From Pontibacter flavimaris (GTDB taxonomy: Bacteria > Bacteroidota > Bacteroidia > Cytophagales > Hymenobacteraceae): a DNA stretch of 64,000 nt. The notes beneath the pieces were generated by a model. That model made no database searches. It was not told the DNA's origin and saw only the letters and a list, made by a program, of their open reading frames with translations. A program made the position numbers and the translations under genes. The stretch covers positions 1 through 64,000 of the forward strand of contig NZ_LVWA01000013.1 in NCBI RefSeq assembly GCF_001907195.1. The letters are read 5' to 3'. Below are positions 1 to 9,209 of this stretch, piece by piece (within the stretch, counting starts at the first letter, position 1; every line of letters begins with the position of its first letter).

Positions 1-125
1 CAGTCGGTGAAGGTGACCCTGGAGGCTGGCAAGCGCTACTACATCGAGGCCCTGCACCTGGAGGGAGCCGGCGGCGACAACTTGGCCGTGGCCTGGCAGC
101 TGCCGAGCGGCGCCAAGGAAATGCC
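1..125 (+). repeat. PA14 module repeat, copy 1 (cut by window edge)
   Basis: These 125 bases are identical, base for base, to 508-632, in the same reading frame. The copies diverge right after the codons for KEMP. The repeat may extend upstream of the window. Confidence 0.95.
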
Positions 126-975
126 AATTTCTGGTAACAGACTATCTGAAATGGGAAGCAAAGCCCCTGAAATTATCACTTCCATAAAACCAACTGGCAA
201 GATTGTTTTGGAGCACTGGAAGGGCGTGCAGAGCGAGAACGTAAACGACATCCCGGTGAACACCGCACCTAGCAGCACCAAGGAGCTGACCCTGTTCGAG
301 GCACCCTCCAACGTGGGCGACAACTACGGCCAGCGCATCCGCGGCTACGTGACGGCGCCGGAGAGCGGCCAGTATACTTTCTGGATCGCAGGCGACAACC
401 ACGCCGCACTCTACCTGAGCACCTCGGAGGACCCGGCCGCCAAGAAGCAGCTGGCCCACGTGAACGGCTGGACCAACCCACGCGAGTGGACCAAGTACGC
501 CTCCCAGCAGTCGGTGAAGGTGACCCTGGAGGCTGGCAAGCGCTACTACATCGAGGCCCTGCACCTGGAGGGAGCCGGCGGCGACAACTTGGCCGTGGCC
601 TGGCAGCTGCCGAGCGGCGCCAAGGAAATGCCGATCGCTGGCAAGAACCTGTCGCCTTTCGGTGACTCTTTCGAGAACATCTCTGCCATGCAGGTTTCCG
701 AGGTAGCTGACTCAAACCCATTCTTCGCCCAGACAACCGCTTACCCTAACCCGTTCCGCGATGTGGTAACACTGGACTTCGGAGACAAGCAGGTAGAGCT
801 AGCAGACGTAACCGTGCTGGACCAGACTGGCCGCACAGTATACAAGGAGTCTAAGCTGGAGCTGGTAAACAACAAACTGTCTATCGACTTGGCTGAGCTG
901 AAGACCGGACTCTATATCCTGAAGTACACAGACAAGGCCGGCAAGTCTGACAGCATCAAAATCGTGAAAGAATAA
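1..975 (+). CDS. Secreted PA14-repeat protein with T9SS type A sorting domain (5' partial)
   Basis: The reading frame is open from base 1 and enters from outside the window, so the start is missing. The visible 324 residues hold the end of one PA14-like module, then a complete one (about residues 65-215, with GQYTFWIAGDNHAALYL), then a linker and a C-terminal beta-sandwich of about 80 residues starting at AYPNPF. That ending, closing with GLYILKY and SIKIVKE, is the usual T9SS type A sorting signal. PA14 modules are known as carbohydrate-binding or adhesive beta-barrels, so this is probably a cell-surface or secreted glycan-binding protein, possibly with a catalytic domain upstream. The PA14 ends are identical at DNA level. 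It ends just before a strong terminator, facing the next gene. Confidence 0.85.
   Translation, partial: QSVKVTLEAGKRYYIEALHLEGAGGDNLAVAWQLPSGAKEMPISGNRLSEMGSKAPEIITSIKPTGKIVLEHWKGVQSENVNDIPVNTAPSSTKELTLFEAPSNVGDNYGQRIRGYVTAPESGQYTFWIAGDNHAALYLSTSEDPAAKKQLAHVNGWTNPREWTKYASQQSVKVTLEAGKRYYIEALHLEGAGGDNLAVAWQLPSGAKEMPIAGKNLSPFGDSFENISAMQVSEVADSNPFFAQTTAYPNPFRDVVTLDFGDKQVELADVTVLDQTGRTVYKESKLELVNNKLSIDLAELKTGLYILKYTDKAGKSDSIKIVKE
508..632 (+). repeat. PA14 module repeat, copy 2
   Basis: Exact copy of 1-125 encoding the last strand region of the PA14 module. Perfect identity, including third codon positions, points to recent duplication or gene conversion. Confidence 0.95.
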
Positions 976-1001
976 AACATCACAACTTTTAGCCAATAAA
1001 G

Positions 1002-1033
1002 AAAAGGGCCTGCAGCATTGCAGGCCCTTTTTT
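1002..1033. terminator. Bidirectional terminator between convergent genes
   Basis: A 12-bp perfect stem AAAGGGCCTGCA / TGCAGGCCCTTT with a 4-base loop is followed by a run of T on the plus strand and preceded by A on the same strand. It serves the PA14 gene and the convergent sugar dehydrogenase gene. Confidence 0.85.
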
Positions 1034-1056
1034 ATTAAGTACAAAGCGACAGTGGA

Positions 1057-4000
1057 TTATCTTGACAGAATCACTTTCCTGCTTAGCTTCCTTTCCTCAG
1101 AAAGTAACAGCAAGTTGTATAACCCATTCGAAAGCCTTGCATCTGTGGAAATCGCTGTACGAACAGCTCCATCTGTCCCTGCAGTTACAGTCTGGCTCAG
1201 CACGGTCTTTCCGGTAATGTCTATCAGTGATAACGTAGTCACCTCCCCTGGCTTTAGACCCGAGACTGCGATATTGAGCAGCTGCTGGGTAGCCGGGTTA
1301 GGGAAAACATCAAAGGTTCCGGCGAAGGTTTTATTATCCGTTAGCCCCAGCGGTGATTGCCCGCACAAGGTGCCACTGCCCCCGTTATACATTCCCTTGA
1401 TTTCCTCCAATGTCAGCGCTCTGTTGTATACCTTCAGCTCATCCAGGTCGCCCTTGTAATTGAAATAAGGGGAGCGGTTCAGGTAGCCAATGTTAACGGG
1501 TGCACTATCTGCAAAATCATAGTTGTACTGCTCTTGTTCCTCCCGGATAAGCGCTCCATCCACGTACAACCTGTTCATGTTGTTGCTGCCGTCACGGACG
1601 GCCGTTATGTAGTGCCAGTCCCCGTCGTTTAAGAAAGGGCCGCTATGAAATAACTCCTCACCTGCGTGGTTGGCATCCTTGAGAGAGAACATCGCCTGCC
1701 CTTTCTCGCTCAGGCCAACCCACCAGTGCACTCCAGCATCGGTGGCAGCGGCATCCCGCCCCACAATCACCATGTTACCCTCATCACTTGCAGTAGTTTT
1801 TAGCCAGAAACCAATACTAAAGTTATCGGTTGCAGTCCAGTTGAAGTTCTCTACATCTGCAACGTCTACGCGGGTATCAGTGCCATTAAAGCGCAAGGCT
1901 TCTCCAAAAAGCCCTTCTTCCACCGGTTCAGGGCAGGTTTGGCAGGCTGCAGAACGTGCGGTGGCCGCATCTGTTAAGTTGCCTTCCTCTGCTGCATCAA
2001 AACTGTAATAGTGCACCAGGCCAGGCAAACAGTCTGACAAATCAACGGTTGGCTCACCGGTAGTTCCACCGTCACCAATCACCAGCTTAACTGCCTCTGA
2101 CTCCGCCGAGTGCCCCTCGCTGTCTGTGGCTTTGGCTTTTATGCTGTACGTGCCCGCCTCAGCGCCTTCCCAGGTGTAACTAAAAGGGCTGGTATTTACA
2201 GTCGCGATCAGGTTAGTGCCACTGTAATACTCAACTGATGCCCATTCCCGCGTTTCATCCGCGAAGCTAACAGTCAGCTCAACAGGAGCGCCTTCCTCGA
2301 AAGTGGCGTTGTTAGCGGGAGAGGCCAAAGCCACAGCCGCTACAATGCCGCCGCTGCAATCCGGATAAACATCTACATAGTCTGTGGCAGAAAGTCCTCC
2401 GGAGTCAGTCACTTTCAGGGAGAACCTGTAAAAATAGGTGTCACCATCGCAGCCTACCGCAGCAATGGTGGCAGTCGTTTCGTGCTTGCTGTCGGTTGGT
2501 TCTGGATGCGAGTGCGTGTTATGGTGCAACGCCACCATCCACTCGTATGTCAGCTGCTCATCCGTATCTTCGCTATCCGTCACTTGCGCACGGAGGTCGT
2601 AGGTAGTCTGCTGGTTCATGGGGTATTGCTGCCCTTCTGCCGGGCTCACAATAGTCACCACGGGAGGTGTGTTGTTCAGGGTGATAGCGATACTTGCCGT
2701 CGATGTCAAGCCTTCAGGGTCAGTTACGGTAAGCGTAACCTCATAGGTTTTCACACCTTCAACTGTAAAGGTATGGGTTGGGTTTGCTTCCATTACTTTA
2801 GCAGAGCCATCGCCAAAATCCCAGGAATAGCTTAAATCCTGACCTTCCGGGTCCGTTGAGTTGCTGCCTGTAAACTTAACCGTAAGCGGGCTAGGGCCAT
2901 ATAGTTTATCAGCCTCGGCAACAGCTTTTGGTGGTCTGTTGCCCTCGTAGTAGGTTAGCTTCTTGATCTGTGCGCCATAGTTGATATAGTACAGTTCACC
3001 TGTGGCAGGATGCTGGGCGAACGCTGTTACCGTGGCTCCTTCATCTATAAAGTTCTTTATGGCGGTAGGCTTGTTGTTGCTGTCAAACTCCAGCGCCTTT
3101 ATCCAGCCAGCGCCATAATCCCCGAAGAAATACACGTTCTGATACTCAGCCGGCATGTTATCACCTGTGTACCAGATACCCCCTGTAGAAGAGCTACCAT
3201 AAAAAGGCTCTCCTGTTACTGGGGAACCGGCTTCCCCTACGTTCACAACGGTCGCTTCCTCTCCGTCAAAAGTACCTGTTCGGGTGGCTGCTACCGGAGG
3301 CGTATCGTCCGTAACTGCTGCGTTAGCCCAGTCGATAGCCGGTCTTGTATGCACAAAAGTATGTACATCCTCAGGAATCGTCACATTCCAGTCACAGTAG
3401 TTGCCGAAGTATGGTTCTCCCGTTGCCTTGGGTTGGTAAATCAACTCGTTGAAGTAGAAGGTTTCTCTAGGACAGGAGCCATCTTTCCCATTATACAGCG
3501 GATTGGGAATATCTGGCGTAGGCCAGCCCGTGTTTCCGTAGTACTGCTGCTTCTCAAGCCCTTCGAACAGTGGCCAGCCAAAGTTCAAGCCTGGCTCTGT
3601 AGCCACGTTGATCTCTTCCCAGTCCTGCCAGCCTACATCTCCAATGTATAAATTTCCGGGATTAGTGGCACTGCCTGTGCCCGGGCGTATGGTAAAGCGG
3701 AAAGGGTTACGCAAGCCAAGTACCCAGACTCTTGACTCCGCTGCCCGTGGGTTAGCGGAATCGAAAAAGGGGTTGGAAGGAAGCCCGTCTCCGGTAGCAG
3801 GATCTATGCGAAGAATCTTACCGTTAAGGGAGTGGACCTGCTGCGCGCGTAAGGCCCCGACGTTGTTTACCTCGGATAAAATGCCATCCTGAAGCCCCTG
3901 CTCCACAAAGTTATCTGTTTCCTGTCCGTGCCAGCCAGTATCTGTGCCATTGGCAGTTGCGCCATCCCCCACTGATACTAATAGAGAGCCATCTTCTCCG

Positions 4001-4611
4001 AACATCAGCGTGCCCACACCATGTGATACGTACAGGATAGGTATTCCCGTCGATACGCTTTCTCCTAACAGCACCTTTCTACTGGACATATCTGTGGTCA
4101 AACCGTCGTTGCGCACCTTGTAACGGGTCACGCGGCCAATCGTGGCATCATTGTACTCGTCAGCGGAGGGATTATAACTGCCTTTGCCGTAGTTCATCAG
4201 GTGATGCCGGTCTACCACATAAAGCAGGTATACATAATGGTTGTTTTTAAAGTCAGGATCAAGGGTAAAGCCCAGCAGACCGTGGTCTCCCCAATTGCCT
4301 ACCTCCTCACTAATGTCCAGAAGCGGCTCCGGTCTTTTTTCTCCGTCTTCCACTATCCATACTTTGCCCGCTTTCTCCCACACATACATGCGCTCGCCGT
4401 CGGGAGAAAACTCAAGCCCAACGGCTGCGTCCCAGTCACCGCCTACCTGCTCTTCTACAAAGCCTGTAGGCTGGGCCCATACTTGTTGCGGGCTTATAAA
4501 AAGTTTTGTCAATAAAAACAAAATAAAGACATAGCGAAATAGTACGCTACACGCATGCTTGTCCCTTAAAAGCGAAGACTTGCGTCTCCACGCTTCGTAA
4601 AGTTCTCTCAT
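1057..4611 (-). CDS. Secreted PQQ-dependent sugar dehydrogenase-like protein with PKD, Ig-like, LamG and T9SS type A domains
   Basis: The start chosen is the Met directly before a signal peptide ending near QVWAQ. In-frame Met codons at 4656 and 4698 are alternatives but would put about 15-30 polar residues before it. The protein has about 1184 residues: a glucose/sorbosone dehydrogenase beta-propeller (about 50-560, with GDHGLLGFTLDP and LGLRNPFRF), a PKD domain (about 560-645, WDFGDGS), Ig-like modules (about 650-850), a LamG/concanavalin-like domain (about 862-1080) and a C-terminal sorting domain starting near FDVFPNP. The family oxidises aldoses or related sugars with PQQ. The substrate here is unknown. 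It is probably exported by the T9SS and surface-bound or released, acting on polysaccharides. Confidence 0.85.
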   Translation of the reverse strand: MRELYEAWRRKSSLLRDKHACSVLFRYVFILFLLTKLFISPQQVWAQPTGFVEEQVGGDWDAAVGLEFSPDGERMYVWEKAGKVWIVEDGEKRPEPLLDISEEVGNWGDHGLLGFTLDPDFKNNHYVYLLYVVDRHHLMNYGKGSYNPSADEYNDATIGRVTRYKVRNDGLTTDMSSRKVLLGESVSTGIPILYVSHGVGTLMFGEDGSLLVSVGDGATANGTDTGWHGQETDNFVEQGLQDGILSEVNNVGALRAQQVHSLNGKILRIDPATGDGLPSNPFFDSANPRAAESRVWVLGLRNPFRFTIRPGTGSATNPGNLYIGDVGWQDWEEINVATEPGLNFGWPLFEGLEKQQYYGNTGWPTPDIPNPLYNGKDGSCPRETFYFNELIYQPKATGEPYFGNYCDWNVTIPEDVHTFVHTRPAIDWANAAVTDDTPPVAATRTGTFDGEEATVVNVGEAGSPVTGEPFYGSSSTGGIWYTGDNMPAEYQNVYFFGDYGAGWIKALEFDSNNKPTAIKNFIDEGATVTAFAQHPATGELYYINYGAQIKKLTYYEGNRPPKAVAEADKLYGPSPLTVKFTGSNSTDPEGQDLSYSWDFGDGSAKVMEANPTHTFTVEGVKTYEVTLTVTDPEGLTSTASIAITLNNTPPVVTIVSPAEGQQYPMNQQTTYDLRAQVTDSEDTDEQLTYEWMVALHHNTHSHPEPTDSKHETTATIAAVGCDGDTYFYRFSLKVTDSGGLSATDYVDVYPDCSGGIVAAVALASPANNATFEEGAPVELTVSFADETREWASVEYYSGTNLIATVNTSPFSYTWEGAEAGTYSIKAKATDSEGHSAESEAVKLVIGDGGTTGEPTVDLSDCLPGLVHYYSFDAAEEGNLTDAATARSAACQTCPEPVEEGLFGEALRFNGTDTRVDVADVENFNWTATDNFSIGFWLKTTASDEGNMVIVGRDAAATDAGVHWWVGLSEKGQAMFSLKDANHAGEELFHSGPFLNDGDWHYITAVRDGSNNMNRLYVDGALIREEQEQYNYDFADSAPVNIGYLNRSPYFNYKGDLDELKVYNRALTLEEIKGMYNGGSGTLCGQSPLGLTDNKTFAGTFDVFPNPATQQLLNIAVSGLKPGEVTTLSLIDITGKTVLSQTVTAGTDGAVRTAISTDARLSNGLYNLLLLSEERKLSRKVILSR

Positions 4612-4755
4612 AAATAATTCAGCTTTTAAACATGGTTTGATAGATTGAAAGGGCATCTCAGCAGATGGACCCCAGCGATCCGGAAGTTTTTTGGCCACGC
4701 CGACTTAAGAGCAGCCTGTTGGTCTGTTTTGATACGTAGCCATAATGCTATAGTT

Positions 4756-4778
4756 CTATATTTTGTACGAAAATATAG
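4756..4778. other. AT-rich inverted repeat between two minus-strand genes
   Basis: CTATATTTT and AAAATATAG form a perfect 9-bp stem around a 5-base loop. It lies downstream of the double-LamG gene and upstream of the sugar dehydrogenase gene, so it may be a weak terminator or an operator. Nothing else is visible in the 200-base gap. Confidence 0.35.
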
Positions 4779-4811
4779 TCCAACATGGCAAGCACAGAAA
4801 CGCCTCTGCAC

Positions 4812-7103
4812 CTATCGCCGCACCACCAGCTTACGGCTTACGATGTGCTTGCTTGAGGTGACGGTGAGCATGTAGATGCCGGGCCTGTAAGCTGAGGTTA
4901 TGGGCACCTGCACCTGCAACTGCCCAAGATCATCGACCTGAAGCTGTTCCTGCAACAGCACCTTTCCACGGAGGTCGGTAACGGAGAACTGCACTTGCTC
5001 GCTAGCAGGCAGACCATAGAGCTGCGCTGTTACCTCTCCTTCCTCTATGGGGTTGGGGTATACTTTAAAAGAGGTGGCCGAAAGGCTCTTGTTCTCAATG
5101 GAGATGATGTTGGAGTAAGTATACTTGCCGTCGAGCTTTACGATCTTGAGCCGGTAGTACCCTATGCCTGAGAGTGGGTCCACATCCGTGAAAGTATAGG
5201 AAAGTGGCACATTACTGTTGCCGGCCGCCGCTACGTCCCCCAGTTTCTCAAAAGTTTCCATGTCCGGCGCGCGTTCTACCTCGAAGTGCGAAAGGTTCGC
5301 CTCTGCGGCTGTCTCCCAGGCAAGCTGCACGGCTCCATTCACAAACTCCCCGTCAAAGCGCACCACCTCGGTGATGGCGTCATACACATCATTGTACCTT
5401 TGTTTGATCTCTTCGGCGGAGAGTACACGGCCGAAAAGCTTTACCTCATCCAGTAAGCCCTCATAATAATACCCGCCTCCATCTTTCAGGTAGCCAATGT
5501 TCACCGGGGACCTGCTGGCAAAGCCGTTGGTGTAAGTATGGGTCATGGCGTTCACCCGCTCCCCGTCCACGTATACTTCCGTCAGGCCCGAGCCTCCGTT
5601 CCGGACGGCAACCACTTGGTGCCACCTATCATCGTTGAGTTTGGGGCCGCTGCCGTTACTGAGCTTAGGTCCACCCCACTCCAGGTCCAGCAAAGTAAAG
5701 ATGGCGCGGCCTTCGCCATCCAAGCCCAGCCACCAGTGCGCCTCGGAGTCTTTGGCGTCCCGGCCGATCAGCACGCGGTTGCCGGCGGTGCTGGCCGTGC
5801 TGCGCATCCAGAGTTCTATACTAAAGCTTTCATTGGCGTCCCAGTTAAAGTTCCTGATCTCCACCACGTCCAGGCCATCATCAAGGCCATCAAACGCCTG
5901 CCCGCCAGACACCACCCCGCTTACGGCCTGTGGCTGGTTGTCATCGCCTCCGGAAGCATGGCTGGGGGTGTAGTAATCCCGGTAGGTCGGCCCGCGCATT
6001 TCGTGCAGCATCCAGTGGTGCAGCATGCCTGTCTTCTCTCCCACACCCGGCTTTACAGCGATGGTAAAGTCCTGGCGATCGGAGCCGGCGCCGTTAGTGG
6101 CCGTAACGCTTACCTTAAAATTACCCGCAGCCGTGGGAATCCAGCGGATCTCGCCTGTGGAGGCGTTGATCGTCATACCTGCAGGGGCTTCAGCCAGCGC
6201 AAAGGTGGGCTTGGCCTCGCCTACGGCCTTGACATCATAGGTATACTGCTGCTCCACCACCCCGTGGGTAACGGCCTCAGACATGATCACCGGCTTTACC
6301 TGCTGCGGACCGCAGTAGCTGCCGGCCCCGTTGTTGTAGCGCGCCCGCACCTCGTTCTCCGTCAGGTCACGGTTGTACACCATCAACTCATCCAGCAGGC
6401 CATTGTAGCCGTAACCGTTGTTCAGGTCCAGGAAACCAATGTTCACCGGGGAGCCGCTCTCGAAGTTGTGGGTGTAATCATACTGGAAGTTTCCAACCGA
6501 GTAGCCATCCACGTACAGCTTGTTCAGGCGCAGGCGGCCATCGCGTACCACCACAATGTGGTGCCATTTGTTGTCATTTACCTTGATATCCCTGCCCACC
6601 AAACTAAAGCCCCCCTTGCTGCGGTCGGGGTTGTTGTCGAAGAGGTCGAACTGCGGGTATCCCTCCGTGTTCATGCCCAGCCACCAGATCATGTTGTTGT
6701 CCTTGGCATCACGGCCGATGAACACCTGGTTGTCGGAGGCGGTGCCGGAGGCTTTCATCCAGAGCTCAATGGTGAAGCTGCTGTTGGGGCCCCACTCGAA
6801 ATGCTCCAGCCCTTGTATGGTGAGGGCGGGTTTGCGGCCGGTGAACTTCTGCGCCCCGGCAAAGAGCCCCGCCTCCGGATTAGGGCAGGTCGAGCAAATG
6901 GCCGTGGCATCGGAAGCGTAGTCCTGGTAGTTGCCGGCAGAGGTCTCGTCGAAGCCGAAGTGATGTACCAGCCCATCAGGGCATGTAGCCTGGGCTTCAG
7001 CCGTTGTAGCTATAAACCCGTTTGAGAGCAAAGCAAGCAAGGACCAAAGTATAAAGTGCGCCCAGCCCCTTAGGCTTCTGTGCGTTCTAGCGCGATATGT
7101 CAT
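4812..7103 (-). CDS. Secreted double-LamG protein with T9SS type A sorting domain
   Basis: The start at 7103 gives a short basic stretch and a hydrophobic signal peptide ending near AEAQ. A Met 10 codons upstream (7133) is possible, but a -7-like box at 7153-7160 favours 7103. Order of domains: LamG 1 (about 35-265), a putative Ig module (about 275-355, with PTFALAEAPAGMTI), LamG 2 (about 365-585), a fibronectin-like linker typical of Bacteroidota secreted proteins, and a sorting domain at FKVYPNPIEEGE. LamG domains bind glycans or proteins, and no catalytic domain is seen, so this is likely an adhesin or binding protein. LamG 1 resembles the LamG of the neighbouring dehydrogenase (both start CPDG/CLPG and hold a CxxCP motif), which suggests domain sharing. 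Confidence 0.8.
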   Translation of the reverse strand: MTYRARTHRSLRGWAHFILWSLLALLSNGFIATTAEAQATCPDGLVHHFGFDETSAGNYQDYASDATAICSTCPNPEAGLFAGAQKFTGRKPALTIQGLEHFEWGPNSSFTIELWMKASGTASDNQVFIGRDAKDNNMIWWLGMNTEGYPQFDLFDNNPDRSKGGFSLVGRDIKVNDNKWHHIVVVRDGRLRLNKLYVDGYSVGNFQYDYTHNFESGSPVNIGFLDLNNGYGYNGLLDELMVYNRDLTENEVRARYNNGAGSYCGPQQVKPVIMSEAVTHGVVEQQYTYDVKAVGEAKPTFALAEAPAGMTINASTGEIRWIPTAAGNFKVSVTATNGAGSDRQDFTIAVKPGVGEKTGMLHHWMLHEMRGPTYRDYYTPSHASGGDDNQPQAVSGVVSGGQAFDGLDDGLDVVEIRNFNWDANESFSIELWMRSTASTAGNRVLIGRDAKDSEAHWWLGLDGEGRAIFTLLDLEWGGPKLSNGSGPKLNDDRWHQVVAVRNGGSGLTEVYVDGERVNAMTHTYTNGFASRSPVNIGYLKDGGGYYYEGLLDEVKLFGRVLSAEEIKQRYNDVYDAITEVVRFDGEFVNGAVQLAWETAAEANLSHFEVERAPDMETFEKLGDVAAAGNSNVPLSYTFTDVDPLSGIGYYRLKIVKLDGKYTYSNIISIENKSLSATSFKVYPNPIEEGEVTAQLYGLPASEQVQFSVTDLRGKVLLQEQLQVDDLGQLQVQVPITSAYRPGIYMLTVTSSKHIVSRKLVVRR

Positions 7104-7152
7104 GGAAATTGGCTTATCAGGTGTCCACGGCAAAAAGCACAGTGGATTTGTA

Positions 7153-7160
7153 CAAATTTA
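7153..7160 (-). promoter_or_regulatory. Candidate -7 box for the double-LamG gene
   Basis: On the minus strand this reads TAAATTTG, a perfect match to the Bacteroidota -7 consensus TAnnTTTG, about 50 bases upstream of the chosen start. No good TTTG -33 box is seen at the expected distance, so support is partial. Confidence 0.4.
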
Positions 7161-7301
7161 TTCCGGAGCTCAACCACCCAATCCCTTAAGGACTAAGGAA
7201 TTATCTCACTACCTGCCAAGCGGTTAAGGTATCTCCTGAGTATAGTACGCCGATAATATATGTTTGTTTTATACTATACCTGGTTAAACTAGCACTGCTC
7301 A

Positions 7302-9005
7302 TTACCTCACAAGCAGTTTCAGTCTCTGAACGTGGCCCGGCGTCCTGAGATCAAGAAAGTACATTCCTTTAGGCAGGTTAGGTGGCAGCCGGAATCTTTC
7401 CCGCACCCCACCTTGCCTGCCTGTCTGCATCGTTTGCTGAGATAAGAACTCGCCCATTGAGTTCACTAACGCCACCGAAACAAGAACATGCTCCTCAAGG
7501 CCACCTATGGTGAGATTTAAATCTTCTGAACCATTCACAAGGTTTGGATACAGGCGGGCAGTGGGTGCCGTGGTTCTTTTGCTGTGTACCGCCACTACCT
7601 TGGAGTAGGAAGAGGTGCCGTAGGTATCTACCTGCCTCAGCCGATAGTAGACCTGTCCTTCCATTAACTCGACATCCCGAAAAGTATACTTCAGGGGCAG
7701 CTGGCTGTCTCCGGCTCCGGGCACGGCTCCTAACAAGGTAAACGACTCATTTTCCAGCTTCCGCTCCACCTCAAAGCGGTCATTGTTTACCTCAGAGGCG
7801 GTTTCCCACTCCAGGAGCACACCTCCAGCTGATAGGGCTGCATGAAAGCTTTTCAGCTCGACAGGCAGCGGAACAGCTGGCGATAGTAACACATCAAGCC
7901 ACACCTGCGCCATTTTATCGTACCCGCCTTGGGTGGGGTGAAGGCCATCAGCCATATCTCCGTCATTTTCGACCCAATCGTAAATGATGCCTGCTTCCGC
8001 CATATCCACCAATATAATGTTATCGCCATTGCTTCTGCGGGTATTTGCCAGCACCTCCATCTTAGCGTTGTAGAGGTCGATAATATCATTTTTGGAGTAC
8101 TGCTTTCCTCTGTAGCAGAAGGTCTCAATACAAACACTCTTGATGATTTTGGCCAGAATGACGGTTATGTCTCTTCCGGAGCTTGCCTCATAAGCATCGA
8201 TAGCCAACAGCACGTTTTCCAGATCATCGATGGCACTTTGGGAGTTATCAAGCCCATCGTTACTAATGTCATTGGTGCCAGAGTGCAGCAGTATGATATC
8301 AGGGGCGAAATGCTGCAGGTAATTTTCCTCCTTCTCCAAGCCGAACCGCACACCATCGTACGAACGGTTGGCAAACCCTCGCTCAATGATTTCGACCAGG
8401 TCCCGGTTGCGGAAGCCCCCGAAGCCGGCATGGTCGAGGTCGTACACCATGCCGCCCTCTGCTTGATGGCTTTCACCAGACCGCTCACTGCCCACCAAAT
8501 CTATCTTATACCCTTCCTGCTCTTGTAGCCCCCGGTAGAGCTCTTTTCTGTAGCCAATACGATCCACCTGGGCCACAGAGCCTGCCCCACCATCTGTGTT
8601 TGAATCCCCCAAAGGCATGATCCTGATAATTTCATCCGGGTTGGTTGTCGCGCTTACCGTCAGGCTGTACGCCGACTCAGCTTCTCCAGCAGTGGCTTTT
8701 ACCCTGTAATAGTAAGTCCTGCTCAGCCCCAGGTCCGTATCCCTGTAAGAGCTCACATCCCCTGCCACTCGCGCCAGCAGTGTAAAACTGTCCGCACTCC
8801 CTGTGTCTGATCTCTCAAGAACATAGCCTCCGGCACCTGCTACAGGAAGCCACCTAATGGCAATCGCCCTAACCAGGGAGGCGCGTGCCAACACACCCTG
8901 GGGTTGGTCAGGCACAGGGCTGCTGATTTCAGAGCCAGCAAGCGATTGCTGTGTGAGGCTAGTAACTGCAAGGAAAAGGCACAGGAGAAACGGAAGTAGT
9001 AACAT
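7302..9005 (-). CDS. Secreted SGNH/GDSL hydrolase with FN3 and T9SS type A domains
   Basis: A 567-residue protein: signal peptide (1-24), a fibronectin type III module (about 34-122), an SGNH hydrolase core (about 127-375), an FN3-like linker and a C-terminal sorting domain (about 480-567). The SGNH blocks are clear: GDSN near residue 133 (Ser nucleophile about 135), GTND near 243, and DGLHP near 355 holding the Asp-His pair. The family contains carbohydrate esterases, acetylxylan esterases and lipases. The substrate cannot be read from sequence, but the neighbouring MBOAT/AlgX-like locus makes deacetylation of a surface or environmental polysaccharide a reasonable guess. The core is closely related to that of the gene at 10227-13895. 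Confidence 0.88.
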   Translation of the reverse strand: MLLLPFLLCLFLAVTSLTQQSLAGSEISSPVPDQPQGVLARASLVRAIAIRWLPVAGAGGYVLERSDTGSADSFTLLARVAGDVSSYRDTDLGLSRTYYYRVKATAGEAESAYSLTVSATTNPDEIIRIMPLGDSNTDGGAGSVAQVDRIGYRKELYRGLQEQEGYKIDLVGSERSGESHQAEGGMVYDLDHAGFGGFRNRDLVEIIERGFANRSYDGVRFGLEKEENYLQHFAPDIILLHSGTNDISNDGLDNSQSAIDDLENVLLAIDAYEASSGRDITVILAKIIKSVCIETFCYRGKQYSKNDIIDLYNAKMEVLANTRRSNGDNIILVDMAEAGIIYDWVENDGDMADGLHPTQGGYDKMAQVWLDVLLSPAVPLPVELKSFHAALSAGGVLLEWETASEVNNDRFEVERKLENESFTLLGAVPGAGDSQLPLKYTFRDVELMEGQVYYRLRQVDTYGTSSYSKVVAVHSKRTTAPTARLYPNLVNGSEDLNLTIGGLEEHVLVSVALVNSMGEFLSQQTMQTGRQGGVRERFRLPPNLPKGMYFLDLRTPGHVQRLKLLVR

Positions 9006-9113
9006 TATAGGGGGAAGGCTTACTTAAATCATTTCAAAGAAAACCTATATACTTCTATAGCAATTATTTAGTTTCTCATCTACAGCGCTCACTATCAACA
9101 GCTATGACATTAA

Positions 9114-9131
9114 AATAGGATTACTCCTATT
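9114..9131 (-). terminator. Small hairpin downstream of the PorP/SprF gene
   Basis: AATAGGA and TCCTATT form a 7-bp stem with a 4-base loop, followed on the minus strand by TTTTA. It is a plausible but weak terminator for the SGNH - PorP/SprF operon. Nothing else is evident in this 204-base gap. Confidence 0.4.
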
Positions 9132-9209
9132 AATACAGGGTGTTACCTGGAAAGTGCGCGTAATCCTACCATTTAGGGGCACAAAATAATCCTGACGAAA
9201 AGTGCATGA

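Noticed and set aside
5538..7025. A 495-codon plus-strand open frame
   Set aside because: It runs antisense to the double-LamG gene, whose domains and signal peptide are clear. The antisense product has no recognisable domain and owes its openness to codon bias.
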